Positions 14,201 to 25,319 of a DNA stretch of 64,000 bases are shown here, in pieces; positions within the stretch are counted from its first letter, which is position 1, and each line of letters opens with the position of its first letter. The notes beneath the pieces were generated by a model that saw only the letters and a program-made list of their open reading frames with translations, did not search any database and was not told the origin of the DNA. The position numbers were made by a program, and so were the translations under genes. The DNA is taken from contig NC_081146.1 in assembly GCF_958295425.1 (NCBI RefSeq), positions 8,939,485 to 9,003,484 of the forward strand, in the 5' to 3' direction. The stretch comes from Solea solea. Taxonomy: Eukaryota > Chordata > Actinopteri > Pleuronectiformes > Soleidae.

Positions 14201-17200
14201 AACATGATTTTTGAGCAACTGAATTCACTTCTGCAACTTTTTCTGGGCGCTGCTTTGTGGTTTTAAGTCATACTCCAGCGTGTTGCAGCCTTCTCACCTT
14301 ACTCGCACAATGATTCTATGGGTGTATGTATAGGTGTCCATCTATGTTGACATAAAAGGAATCACTTCCTGTGTGCAGCATTGGAATTACATGGAACAGA
14401 GGGAGAGAATTGTGTGGAGCTGATAGGCCTAATCAGGATTGTGTGAAGTAATTTGACTGGAATGGACATTTGTTTATATTTAAAATGAATACTTTTTTTG
14501 TGTTTTGTAGGCACTCCAGTACAGAACGACCTGCAGGAGTTTTATGCTATTATAGAGTTTGTTAACCCAGGGATTCTTGGGTCATCAACTGCTTATAGAA
14601 AAGTGTATGAGGAACCCATTCTACGCTCCAGACAACCCTCCTGCACGGAGGTAACACTCCTTCGGCTTATTTTCTTTGAATCTGCATCTGTTGTATATCG
14701 AGATAATGCCATATCTGACCTGGTCCTTCTCTGCCAACAGGAGGAGAGGGTTTTGGGAGAAGAGCGAGCAGCCGAGCTCTCTCGCCTGACTGGCATGTTC
14801 ATCCTGAGGCGGACGCAGGAGATCATCAACTGCTACCTGCCTCCTCGTCTCGAGTGGACGTTGTTCTGTGACCTGTCCTCTCTGCAGCTGGAGCTTTACA
14901 GGCAACTCCTATGTCATCGAGTCTTCAGAGCCTGCCTTCAGAGCTCCACACAGACTCACACACACTTGGCCTGCATCACTGCACTGAAGAAGCTCTGTAA
15001 CCACCCTGCTCTGCTCCACTCCACTGTCAAGGTTACATGTTTTTCTTTAGCATCAGTTTCCCACACCATATTGATCCTAGTTCATTTCTTTACATTATAG
15101 TTATTTATTAAACTCTTGAGTATCAGTTCTGGCAGGAAGCCTTGTGGTGAGTTCTAGGAGAGTTGGCTAAATCTCAGTCATGACGGTCAGAAATGTGTTG
15201 TCCTTGTTTTAGGAGAAAACCGACCGCAGGTCAGAGGAGAGTTCAATGTATGATGGATTGGCAGAACTCTTTCCAGAATCCTACTCTTCAGGAGGATTCA
15301 ACACAAGTGATTCTGGAAAACTCCTTGTTCTGTCAGACCTGCTGGCTGCCATCCAGCAGCTCAGCCCTTCAGACAGGTATGTGTCCCACATTTACATGAG
15401 CATCGTTTTATTTGTTTATATTTTTTGTCTGCAGATTTGACAGTGTATCTGTGCCGCTGCAGGGTGGTCGTAGTGTCCAACTACACTCAGACGCTTGACT
15501 TGCTCCAGGACTTGTGCGTACATATGGGCTACACCTTCTGTCGACTAGATGGACACACACCTACCAACCAGAGACAGCGGCTGGTGGACAGTTTCAACAG
15601 CTCCTACTCTCAGAACTTTGTGTTTCTGCTGAGCTCTAAAGCAGGAGGAGTGGGGCTTAATCTGATCGGTGCTTCACATCTGGTGCTCTACGACATTGAC
15701 TGGAACCCTGCCAATGATATTCAGGTAACAGCCCTACGCACATACGCTCACACTCATATGATTGTGGTGTCTTCACACCTACGCTGACATGTTTTGTCAA
15801 ATCCGTGCAATCTTGTTAAGTGCAGTTTATTTGGTGGATGAGAATGCTGATATTTGAGACAAGCAAATGGTCTCTTCCTGAAAAGGAGAGTCTGGTTGTT
15901 TGAGCTGCGGTGACAGTTAGGTTGACCAGCCCTAATTAAATAATTAAACTACGGTTGAAGCAATTGCTGAATGGCAGCTGTGAGTTAGTGTGACTTTCAT
16001 GTCTTTACTGTCACTGTTCACGTCATGCAAACAGTCTTCTTTTTTTTTTTTACTTCGGTCCAGACAAAATGATCTGACTTACAGAAGTAAATTTGCTTTA
16101 CACTATTATTACAGTCACATACAGTAATTCTCTGGTTTACTTGACAAACAAATACTTATTTCGGCACATAACCTTCAGTGGTTTGATGAAGGCTTTGTGC
16201 CAAAAGGGCGTATTTGTTTGTATTTGTTTGTGGTATGAATCAAATAAACCAGAGGAATGTTTTTTAGCCCTCATTACACACTTATTAGATTTTTGGTTCA
16301 GCGCTCCAATAAGAATTTCACTGTTGAAGTGCAACCTATTTTTTTCAAAAATAAACTCACTTTACTGACCCACGTGCCTGTCCACCAGGTGGTACTGTGT
16401 GCATGTGTGTGTTCTCCACTGTAGCATTATTTTCTGTCCTGTCTCTAGGCCATGGCTCGAGTATGGAGAGATGGACAGAAGAAGACTGTGCATATCTATC
16501 GTCTCCTCACTGCAGGTCAGAACACTCTAACTCACCAAATGTGCCAGGAAATTCAGCAGACTGTGAATCTGACATTTGGCCTGGGACAGTATGACAATAT
16601 TTCCTGTTCACAATTCCCAATGTGGCTGCACTTATTTGTGTTTTCATATACAGTATGTATATACAGCGGAGAAAATAAGTATTGAACGCGTCAACATTTT
16701 TCTCAGTAAATATATTTCCGATGGGGCTATTGGGATGAAATTTTCACCGGATGTCAGTAACAACCCAAGTTATCCACACATACAAAGAAATAAAAACAAA
16801 TGAGTCCACAAATGAAGTTGTGTGTAATAAAGTGAAATGACACAGGGAGAAAGTATTGAACACATGAAGAAAAAAAGGTGTAAGAAGGCACAGGAAGCCA
16901 GTATTTAGGAAGCAATCCTGCCCCCTATCAGTGCAAATTAATATTAGCTGGATAAGTCCTAATTGGTGGCCTATAAAGGTTTCTCATTACCAAGGTGACA
17001 CTCAAGAAGCATTTCAAGATGGGTAAAAGCAAAGAGCTGTCCCAAGACCTTCACAAGCCTATTGTAGACAAACATACGGATTGGCATTGGTTACAGATGT
17101 ATATCTAAACTTCTGAATGTTCCAGTGAGCACTGTTGGAGCTATTATTCGGAAGTGGAAAGAACATAGTTACACCATTAACCGACCACGACCAGGTGCTC

Positions 17201-19591
17201 CTTGCAAGATTACTGATAGAGGAGTCCATAGAATAATTAGAAGAGTTGTCTAAGAACCAAGGACCACTCACGGAGATCTTCAGAAAGACCTTGAAGAAGC
17301 AGGTACAGTTGTTTCAAAAAAAAAACAATTAGTAATGCACTCCACCGCCATGGCCTCTATGCACGCTCACCACGCAAGACACCACTCAAGAAAAGGCATG
17401 TGGAAGCTCGCTTAAAGTTTGCTGCACAACATTTGGACAAGCCAATGTTATACTGGGAAAAGATAATCTGGTCAGATGAGACCAAAATTGAACTCTTTGG
17501 CTATCATAACATACAATATGTTTGGAGGAGAAATGGTGCTGCACATCACCCTAAAAACACCATACCAACAGTGCAGTATGGAGGTGGGAGCATCATGGTG
17601 TGGGGCTGTTTTTCAGCATCCGGCACTAGCAGACTTCATGTAATTGAAGAAAGGATGAATGGAGAAATGTATTGTGATATTCTTGATAAGAATCTGCTGC
17701 CATCCACAAGGATGCTGAAGATGGTGGACATTTCAGCAAGACAATGATCAAACACAAAGCCAAGGAAACAATCAATTGGTTTAAGAGAAAGAAAATCAAG
17801 CTGTTAGAATGGTCCAGTCAATCATCTGACTTGAATCCAAATGAATACCTCTGGAAAGAACTGAAGATCAGAGTTCATAGAAGATGCCTCCGGAACCTTC
17901 AAGATTTGAAGACAATTTGTGTGGAAGAATGGGCAAAAATCACAGCTGATCAATGTGTGCGACTAGTTTCTCCATACAGGAGGCGTCTTGAAGATGTCAT
18001 TACCAACAAAAGCTTTTCTACTAAGTATTAAATAAATTTCAGCAAGTGTATTCAATACTTTCTCCCTGTGTCATTTCACTTTATTACACACAACTTCATT
18101 TGTGGACTCATTTGTTTTTATTTCTTTGTATGTGTGGATAACTTGGGTTGTTACTAACATCTGGTGAAAATTTCATCCCAATAGCCCAATCGGAAATATA
18201 TTTACTGAGAAAAATGTTGACGCGTTCAATACTTATTTTCTCCGCTGTATATGTTAAGGTTTATAAACAGAAACGATGCTGCCGTCTGTCAGTACTCTGC
18301 CCTGATTTGTTTTTTTTTATCTGTAAGCTTTCAGAAAATATGCATGTCCATATTTGTGCACAGAAGGAACAGATGAACTAATGCTACAAAAACATTACTT
18401 GCATTACCAAAAATGTTGAAAATGTTGCAAAAACATGTCAACGAGAATTTTTATTGAACATTTTAACGTGAACTACAAGAATCTTAAAAAAGATTATAAA
18501 TCATGGGCTTGTAACCGAGTCGTTGTCAGTTCAAATCCCAGGATGGGTCAAAGGGCTGGGGTCCTGCTGGTTGAGCGAGGTACCTGACCACCCCTTTTTT
18601 GTGTTTGTTCAATACTGGTGTGTTTAGAGATAAAAGGGTTAAATACAGAGGTCAAATTCACTATCACTAACTGCAAATAAAATTTATTCTAATTCTGAAT
18701 TAATTTAAGTCAGTCTACAGACAACGTAGGAGGTTGCAGAAGATCTTGTTATAATCCAGTGGTTGAGCTCATTATCGCCAACATTAAAATACATTGGTGT
18801 AAATCAGCTACAGACTTTTCACTGGAGGCAGTTTTATTCTCAATAAGATAATTTACTCTCTCATCATCCTCCTCTTCCTCACATATACTTCATACACTGG
18901 TATATTAAGATGGAGCGAAAGATAATAATTATTATTTAATTTATTGTTATTATTATTCTTTATTTGTTTCATTTTCTACACACTCCAGTCAAAATTCCTC
19001 ATTATAATCTGTTCATTCACTGGCATAAAAGATTAATGAATGAAAAATCTTACATGTAGTGCCTTTAATTTTGGGCTCTGCGTTACTCCTTCACAGGAAC
19101 TATTGAGGAGCGTATATTCCAGAGACAAGTGTCCAAACAGGGGCTTTCTGGGACTGTGGTTGACCTGGGCAAAGGGGCGGAGCACACCAGCTTCTCCACC
19201 AATGAACTGCGAGATCTTTTCAGCCTAACGGACACGCCCTCTCTAACTCACGACCTGCTGAACTGCAGCTGCAGCATGGACGGGTCAGTCCCAGGTAAGC
19301 TTGCAAACATGTGCTGCACACTGCGACTGGTTGTTGTCAGTTCACTCACATGTGTCTTTATTGTCAGTCATCGTAGAGGAGGAGGAGGAGCAGGTCAGTG
19401 ATCGGCCATGCCAGCTTGGTCGTCAGGGTGACCGTGGAGGAGCGGTGGCGCCGAAGCATCTCAGTATGTCCGAGCTTATGAAGTGGAGACATTTCTCCGG
19501 TGACACACACACCTTCTCAGACCCCTACCTCGACTATTCACGTGACCACATCACCTTTGCTTTCCAGACCACCATTTCACACACAGCTTGA
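5295..19591 (+). CDS. rad54b: RAD54B, SNF2-family DNA translocase of homologous recombination
   Basis: Fifteen coding exons join in frame to 937 aa (human about 910): 5295-5432, 5524-5716, 10738-10977, 11528-11827, 13098-13260, 13398-13623, 13736-13822, 13902-14022, 14511-14650, 14741-15031, 15213-15376, 15463-15724, 16449-16515, 19097-19294 and 19368-19591. The start [10 protein letters not shown] is the RAD54B signature. SF2/SNF2 motifs are intact: Walker A DEMGLGKT (about residues 356-363), DEGH (about 461), [31 protein letters not shown] and the motif VI region RVWRDGQ (about 779). The family remodels RAD51-DNA filaments and drives branch migration in the nucleus. The motif VI neighbourhood reads MARVWRDGQ where I recall MSRVWRDGQ in human. 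Introns carry fsbp, a LINE remnant and a Tc1 element. An AATAAA lies at 19828. Confidence 0.96.
5744..5776 (-). repeat. fragment of SINE 3' tail
   Basis: The CATCCATCGTCTACCACTTT segment is the reverse complement, with few changes, of the end of the complete SINE at 58300 (GATAAAGCGGTAGATGATG). It lies in the rad54b intron just after the donor at 5717. The following AATCAGAAACG... stretch to about 5880 may be more repeat but is not assignable. Confidence 0.5.
5880..7180. other. AT-rich rad54b intron sequence
   Basis: AT-rich intronic DNA upstream of the nested fsbp gene. No coding region, RNA gene or complete mobile element is recognisable. Confidence 0.5.
7190..7600 (+). promoter_or_regulatory. 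fsbp: GC-richer putative promoter/5' region of fsbp inside the rad54b intron
   Basis: Base composition shifts from AT-rich to CpG-containing (GCGCGGGGGTGG near 7270, several GCGC and CGC sites), about 0.6-0.9 kb before the fsbp ATG. That is expected for an independent promoter of the nested gene. No TATA box was seen. The 5' UTR exon structure between here and 8157 was not resolved. Confidence 0.4.
8157..9492 (+). CDS. fsbp: FSBP-like (fibrinogen silencer-binding protein), Myb/SANT-like DNA-binding protein nested in rad54b
   Basis: Two exons, 8157-8563 and 8937-9492, join in frame. Translation from 8187 ([16 protein letters not shown], the start I know from human FSBP) gives 310 aa, human about 299. 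An in-frame upstream ATG at 8157 would add ten residues. Residues about 5-95 form a Myb/SANT-like (MSANTD-type) domain with [13 protein letters not shown] and [14 protein letters not shown]. The middle is acidic and Ser/Pro-rich ([13 protein letters not shown]). The C terminus is a coiled coil ([20 protein letters not shown]) ending RHGLPVPL. In mammals FSBP binds and represses through a silencer in the fibrinogen gamma gene; fish function is inferred. It lies on the same strand within the rad54b intron 5717-10737, the arrangement I recall in human. A possible weak poly(A) site (ATTAAA) is near 10398. Confidence 0.93.
9525..9560. repeat. (CAGA)n microsatellite in fsbp 3' UTR
   Basis: A short run of CAGA units beginning at 9526 directly after the fsbp stop codon region. 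It is a simple repeat within the presumed 3' UTR. Confidence 0.7.
11976..12807 (-). mobile_element. 5'-truncated L1-like LINE insertion with target-site duplication
   Basis: A T-run at 11985-12009 is the poly(A) tail of an element inserted on the minus strand. Frame 12806-12411 encodes a piece like the C-terminal part of L1/Tx1-type ORF2 ([17 protein letters not shown], then [10 protein letters not shown]). The direct repeat AGGAAAACATG flanks it at 11976-11986 and 12797-12807, as expected from target-primed insertion. Only the 3' part of the element is present, so it cannot move itself. It sits in the rad54b intron 11828-13097. The exact clade is inferred from the short HxFWSC region. Confidence 0.8.
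16662..18249 (+). mobile_element. Tc1/mariner transposon with long terminal inverted repeats
   Basis: The element runs 16664-18247 (1584 bases) between TA dinucleotides at 16662 and 18248. Its ends, beginning CAGCGGAGAAAATAAGTATT, are inverted repeats of about 200 bases (16664-16862 and 18049-18247) that match almost base for base. The inside carries a Tc1-family transposase relic. It lies in the rad54b intron 16516-19096 in the same orientation as the gene. The long, very similar repeats suggest a fairly recent insertion, but the transposase is broken. Confidence 0.93.
17019..18031 (+). pseudogene. Tc1-family transposase, frameshifted
   Basis: The relic starts ATGGGTAAAAGC at 17019 and ends with a stop at 18031, normal Tc1 length. 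Early sequence is broken by frameshifts and stops before 17400. Clear blocks are residues encoded at 17400-17720 ([13 protein letters not shown], with the first catalytic Asp; [17 protein letters not shown]) and 17744-18031 ([18 protein letters not shown], with the final Glu of the DDE triad). A frameshift at about 17740 disrupts the QQDNDPKH-type motif carrying the second Asp. It is therefore non-functional in this copy. Confidence 0.9.
18495..18710 (+). mobile_element. tRNA-derived SINE copy
   Basis: A degenerate Pol III B box (GTTCAAATCCCAGG at 18527) follows a tRNA-like head. A body of the common fish type follows (GAGCGAGGTACCTGACC, then GGGTTAAATACAGAGGTCAAATT) and ends in CAAATAAAA-like sequence. 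It lies in the same rad54b intron as the Tc1 element. Boundaries are approximate. Confidence 0.6.
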
Positions 19592-22500
19592 TTAATACAG
19601 ACTAGATGACACACACACACACACATTTCATACATGTTTGTCCTCTGCCTTTCTGAGTGTTCTTTGTCCGTAGCCTAGTTACAACACATGGCGACACACT
19701 TAACATGTTGAGCAACTTGCCAACAATAGTCTCCAACTGTTTTTAATGACAATGCTTGTGAGATTCTGTATTTTGTCTTGGGGCAATTTCATATTTATTT
19801 ATTCAAAAAATTGGTTCAATTATATTAAATAAATGATATTCAAAAGGAATGTATGTCAGAAAAAATACATTAAACATTTTCGTTATTGAATTTGTTGAGC
19901 ACATTAGATGCAAGTATGGAGTGTTTGTGTTCGAGTTACGCTTTATATCCACATAAGCATGGAAGTGAGGCACTTTCATGTCCATCAAGAGTAGTATTTT
20001 CTGTGTCACTGTGAGGATTTGTTGTGTTGACACAGAACCTGGGTGCTACGGAGAGAACGTGTTAACAGTCATTCATACAACTGTAGTTAATGGCCGTCTG
20101 CGCAGAATAGAGGCAAACAAGGCCAAGCATGTTTTCACCTGAAATTTGGTGGGGTTTTAGATGTGGGACATCTGTGGTCTTTGTTGGGTAATAACTGGAT
20201 CTCTGGATGTTGAATGTACTCTTGATGCATGTAACAGTTGAAGGGCTGAAACCTTTCAGGGTGTGAAGTGCATTGGGAACAGTGTCGTGATTATGCAAAC
20301 ACCTGAATTCAATTGATTGATGCCAGTTTTAGGCCAGTACTAGAGTGAGCTGCACTTGGACATAGCACTGCCTCGATCTAGGTAATATACTCACTACAAT
20401 GTGGGGGAAATATCTGATTGTGCTTTTCAAGTCCAGCCTTACTTCAGTATTCAGTGTTTTAGATTTAAATGTTAAAGATATGAATGGTTTCCAGCATTTA
20501 TGTATATTGTTTTTATATATTGGAACAACGAACAGGAAACAATCAAAAATGTAACCATTCAATTAAAAAGTATGTTGATCTAATAATTACTATTACAAGT
20601 GAAGAGATCTAAAATTGATTGCACAAATGGAGAAACAAATGGAAACAAATGGACTAAAAGTCACAGTTTTTATTATTCATGGATTCACAAACAAAGAATA
20701 TTTCCTTTTAATCCACCAACTGACTGTCAGGTTAACCTTGGAGCTGTGCTACTCGCATCGCTGAAACCTACAATGTCAACCACAAACAAAGTCCATGAGT
20801 CAAGACAATAAAGAGACTGAAACCAGTAGCAACTGTCACCAAGCAACTTATTTACAGCTGTGACCCTGGCCTGGTTTTAGAAACCTACTGTTTGTTTCAG
20901 AGCAATCACTTTCTGTGTCACAACCTTTTGCTATTGTTATGGGACACATGCCTGACAGACAAGTGTCACTTGTCATGGAATTTATCCGTCTTTCCTTGCA
21001 AAGCTGCTCCCGGGCTGCCTTGCCAATATCCCTCCTCTTTTAAAGCCCGTCCGATCAAAGACCAGGCGTTTGGATTGAATGAAGGACTTTCTACTGCTGG
21101 TTTAGTCTCTGAATGTATTGTAGCTGGTGAGACATCTGGTATTAACATACATTCATTCAGTATTCAGTGTGAGAGTCATTGATGCTCCAGCTGTGTGTTG
21201 TGTTAGAGCAAATATAGAGAATACGAGGGCATCGATACTGACGGACTGTACGTCACAGGCTTGGAGCAGCTGTGTCTGTGCTGCAGGGATTTGACATGTT
21301 GACTCCAGGTGTGATAGCACTAGACTGAATCCACTTTATTGTCAGCAGACTAATTGAGATGAAACGAGTAGTATGGCAGAGAGGAAAGCTGTGGCCTGCT
21401 CTGTTTTAGCACTACATCAACATGTGATATGATGTATGAGGTGGAATCTACTGCAGCACTGGAGTGAAGATGTATGGTATGGATTTATGGCTGTAGCACA
21501 AATGTTTGTTTAAACTGGAGTGTGGAGCTGCAGCTGTATACACACAAACACTCCCTCAGTCATGTGAGCTGTAGGACACGGCATACTAATACTGTCTTAT
21601 TGTTTCTGTTCAAAAACCAAACAGACGCAGAATAATAACATTAGGGTTAGGGTTACCACTGCAGCTTTAACAGAGATTGTGTACAACTTCTTAGCTGCAA
21701 CAGAGTTAGCTGTGCATGTATCTTCAGTCTAACCCATTTACATTTAAAAGATATTCGGAACGTCACACCATTTCAGCAACAGAGAAGAATATGACTACTT
21801 CACAACATGACGTCGAAACAGAGGCAGAATAATAACAATTAATCAACAACAAAGACAAATATCACTAAAAGCTATGCACTGCAGCGCTGAGCAAAAGAAG
21901 AAATTAAAGAGGTCACTCCTCATTCTGCAACCACCTCCTGTCATTCAACACCCTGCCAATCTTCAGCCAGCCAGACCACAACACCACCACCTCCCCCCAT
22001 CCACCCATCCATCCACTCCTCCAAACCCTGGTCTTGCTCCAGCACTTAACAAGGATTTAATGTCATCCAATCATCTGTCGGTAAAAACCAGATCAGAGCG
22101 GTAATACAGAGCAGCAGGTCCAGTCCCTGATACCAAAGTCCTGAAATAACAACAGCAGTAAAAGCAGCATAATCCCACATTTACTGTAATAACTCTCCAT
22201 TTCTCAGTCTCTCTCTCTCACATACACATGCACACAGTGCTTAGTGAAATGAAATCTGCTGTGAGTGAGGACACGATGTGATGCAGGGTCTCTGTGGTAA
22301 TGTGTGTACATTGTGAGATCAGTTATTTACAAGAACTGATGGTTTCCATCACTGGTATCAGCTTTGCAAAGAGTACAGGGTCTGTATTTTATAGCACTTT
22401 TCTGGTCTTGATGACCACTCAACGCTGCTGTACACTACAGTTTTTTGCCAGTTTTTTGCCCGACGCTGCCAGTACAGCTGTCCGGAGCATTGCGGGGTCA

Positions 22501-22860
22501 CCTCAAGTGCCAAATGAGAGGGTTCTGCCAGGAAGGACATAGCAATCTCTGTCAAATAAAATGTGCAGATCTGCTGTGAGTCACAGAACAAGTACATGTA
22601 CTGTATGTGAAACATAAAAGTATTTTTATTATCAGTTAATTATCAATTTCATGAATAACTGTTGTATTGATTGAGTCATAAAATGTTCAGAACATGTGAA
22701 AAATGTCGATCAGTGTTTTCAAACCTTGTAAAGGCGACGGAAACACCCTCACATGGAAATGATTGTAAATCAAGGGTTTCATGGTGAAAGAAATTAAAGA
22801 AAATCGTCATCTCTGGTCGAGTTCATGTTCACGACCTCAGTAAACAGTGATGATGCTGCT
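19592..22860. other. rad54b 3' UTR and intergenic spacer
   Basis: AATAAA hexamers at 19828 and 20807 could end rad54b transcripts. The remaining spacer to gem shows no coding exon or RNA gene. A short TTAGGGTTAGGG at 21643 is only two telomere-like units. A polypyrimidine block begins at about 22868. Confidence 0.55.
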
Positions 22861-22867
22861 CTTGTGT

Positions 22868-23255
22868 GGCCCTCCCTCCCTCCTTCCTCCCTCCCTCCTT
22901 CCTCCTCCTCTGTTTATAAAGCTCAGGGAATCCCCGTTATCATCAGAATATCGGAGACTCTCTCATTCAGACTTTTGTGAGACTCAACCACCAGAGACCT
23001 GCTGCTCCAGGATCTATGAATTACATTTGATTGATTGATTTAACTTTGATTCTGCTCATCCTCCTCATCCTCAGTGAGGGCTCAGTGCAGACGTGGAGTT
23101 CAAACTAACTTTACTGACTTTTTCTTAATTCTGGCTCAGACTTTACAGAAACGCCTTACTTGTTTTAAGTGTGTTTTTCTCGACACAACGGTTTAACCTG
23201 ACCGCGTTCCGTCAGTCCAGTCCAGTCTAGTCCGTTAGACCATTTTTTTGCCAGC
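22868..23255 (+). promoter_or_regulatory. gem: gem promoter with homopyrimidine tract and TATA-like box, plus 5' UTR
   Basis: A C/T-only tract (about 22869-22909) is followed by TTTATAAAG at 22912, a good TATA-like box roughly 340 bases upstream of the gem ATG. A possible acceptor CATCCTCAG near 23075 hints that part of this is an intron. A TATA-containing promoter fits an inducible immediate-early-type gene, as GEM is in mammals. The start site is inferred. Confidence 0.45.
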
Positions 23256-24752
23256 ATGCTGTCCTCGGTGCGCCGGCACAGCCTCCGCCTACAGACCGAG
23301 CTGCACCGCTGGAGCATCTGCGACCCGGGCAGCAACCTGCTCCCGGAAAACCTCCTGGCTCGGGTCCCCGCCTGCATCTCCCGCTCCAAGTCCTGCACCA
23401 GCTCCGCGGGGGAGTCGGACGATAGCCGCGGGAGCTGGTCCTCCTCAGACTCGGTCATCTCCACAGACTCCGCCGGGGAAGCGTTGGAACCGGGGAGACC
23501 GTACCGGGTGGTGCTGTTAGGGGCCAACGGAGTTGGTAAGACAGCGTTCGCCAGGATCTTCGCCGGGGCAGAGGACAGCATGGACACCGATGAGTGCGAG
23601 CTGTGTGGAGGTGAGGAAAAGGCTTCTACCTTCACTGAGTGAAACATAGCTGATTAACAGTTTGTTTCAGTTTTATAATAACTTGTAACTTACATTAATT
23701 TCTGACTATTTCATGTAATAACACTAATGCTAATCTATCATTTTGTTCAACACTATATGTCATTTCCTAATGTAAAATGTCTCTGTTTTAATGCATAATT
23801 TCAGATGAAACATGGGAAAAGATGATTGAGGTGGACGGAGAGTCTGCCACTGTAACTCTGCTGGACACATGTGATGAAGAGGTAAGACCCCAAAATAATC
23901 TATATATAGTATAGACTTAGATTATCACAACAGGTAGACAGATAGATGTACTTAATTTATCATAAAACTGGGTAACAGCAGCCTGGTATCAAGTGAAAAC
24001 AAGAAAATATACAAACATAAGTAAGAATAAAATGTGTAAAACACTCAAATATGAGATTACAATTCACAACTACAAAAACAAAGGGCCAGAGGACATTAGT
24101 CTGACTGCATATACAGTATAAAGTTGTTTTTTCCTAACAGTGTGTGTGTGTGTGTGTTTCTCAGACTGGCAGTGAATGGTCTCAGGAGTGCCACATGCAG
24201 ACAGGCGATGCCTTCCTACTGCTGTACTCCATAACTGACCGTGCGTCGTTCCTGCGAGCGTCTGAGCTCCGGATCAACCTACGCCGCTTCCGTCCGGCTC
24301 AGCACACACCAATCATCCTGGTGGGGAACAAGTGTGACCTTGTGCGATGTAGAGAGGTGTCAGTCAGTGGTGAGGAGAAGCAATAATCCCTTTGTGTTTG
24401 TGTGTGTCATGAACTCTAGTGTCTATGTTTTACATGTGCAAACACTGACCTTTGACTCTCTGCCTCAGACGGCCGCGCCTGTGCTGCTGTGTTCGACTGC
24501 AAGTTTATCGAAACCTCTGCTGCCATGCAGCACAACGTGTGGGAGGCCTTCCACGGCATAGTGCGACAGCTGCGTCTGCGGCGAGACTCCAAAGAAGCCA
24601 ACAAACGTCGCAGGCACACAAAGTATAACACGCGCCGCGAGAGCCTCCCTACAAAGGCCAAGCGTTTCCTTGACAAGGTGGTAGCAAAGAACAACCCCAG
24701 CATGGCGTTTTGGCTGAAATCAAAGTCCTGCCATGACCTTTCTGTCCTGTAA
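23256..24752 (+). CDS. gem: GEM, RGK-family Ras-like GTP-binding protein
   Basis: Four exons, 23256-23610, 23805-23881, 24165-24369 and 24469-24752, join in frame to 306 aa (human about 296). A long basic/Ser-rich N terminus precedes the G domain. Visible motifs are G1 GANGVGKT (about residues 89-97), G4 NKCD (about 199) and G5 ETSA (about 229). The C terminus is basic (RRDSKEANKRRRHTKY) and ends in the RGK signature KSKSCHDLSVL. There is no CAAX box, as in all RGK proteins. The family inhibits voltage-gated Ca channels through the beta subunit, acts on Rho kinase signalling and binds calmodulin and 14-3-3. The G3 region reads LLDTCDEE instead of the DxWE type I know from GEM (see finding). 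A TG repeat sits just before the third acceptor. Confidence 0.95.
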
Positions 24753-25318
24753 AAGCCCAACACACTCAACAGACCCTTGAGCTGGTGAACAGTCATGGGT
24801 GTTGAATTAGTGGACATGAGCTGGAGGGACGCCTGCTTCTACAGGGCTTAAGGCTGGGTGATTTAAAGCCAGTCCTCACTATGTCCACATGCAGCCTCGG
24901 CTCAGCAAAGACGTTGTGCAGGAGAGGTGGTTCACACATTTCGCCACTGGTGTTTACATGTGGCTACGATGACTGAGCTCAGTCAATCAGACTTTGTAAT
25001 GGACGAGACAATCGTCTAACGAACTGATGGCTTCTGTCATGAAGACTTGGAGGTTGTTGATGAAATGATACAGTTTGAAACAAGACATTATTATTATTAT
25101 GTCCCTCTTGCTGTATTCATCCATCTCTTTGTCAAATCCCTAAGTGCTAAGTGATATTTGTCTCTATTTGTTCATATATATATATATATATAATGACCAT
25201 TGAGTTGTTATATTTATAATGTATTATGTGTTTTGCATTCACTGTAAATAAATCCCAGATTGATAATGTATTGTATTTTGCTACTTGGACTAGTTTCATT
25301 GTTGCTCGATGAAATAAA
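24753..25318 (+). terminator. gem: gem 3' UTR with two poly(A) signals
   Basis: AATAAA hexamers occur at 25247-25252 and 25313-25318. Several ATTTA-type AU-rich motifs and a short TA repeat (25177-25192) lie between the stop and the signals, which would fit an unstable, inducible mRNA. Confidence 0.65.
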
Positions 25319-25319
25319 G

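Noticed and set aside
15425..15462. An earlier acceptor (CTGCAG at about 15430) for the rad54b exon ending at 15724
   Set aside because: It would add [14 protein letters not shown] residues absent from the family; the acceptor at 15462 gives [12 protein letters not shown], matching RAD54B.
21640..21656. Interstitial telomere repeat TTAGGGTTAGGG
   Set aside because: Only about two units; chance or a remnant of a dispersed CCCTAA-containing repeat as at 28610.
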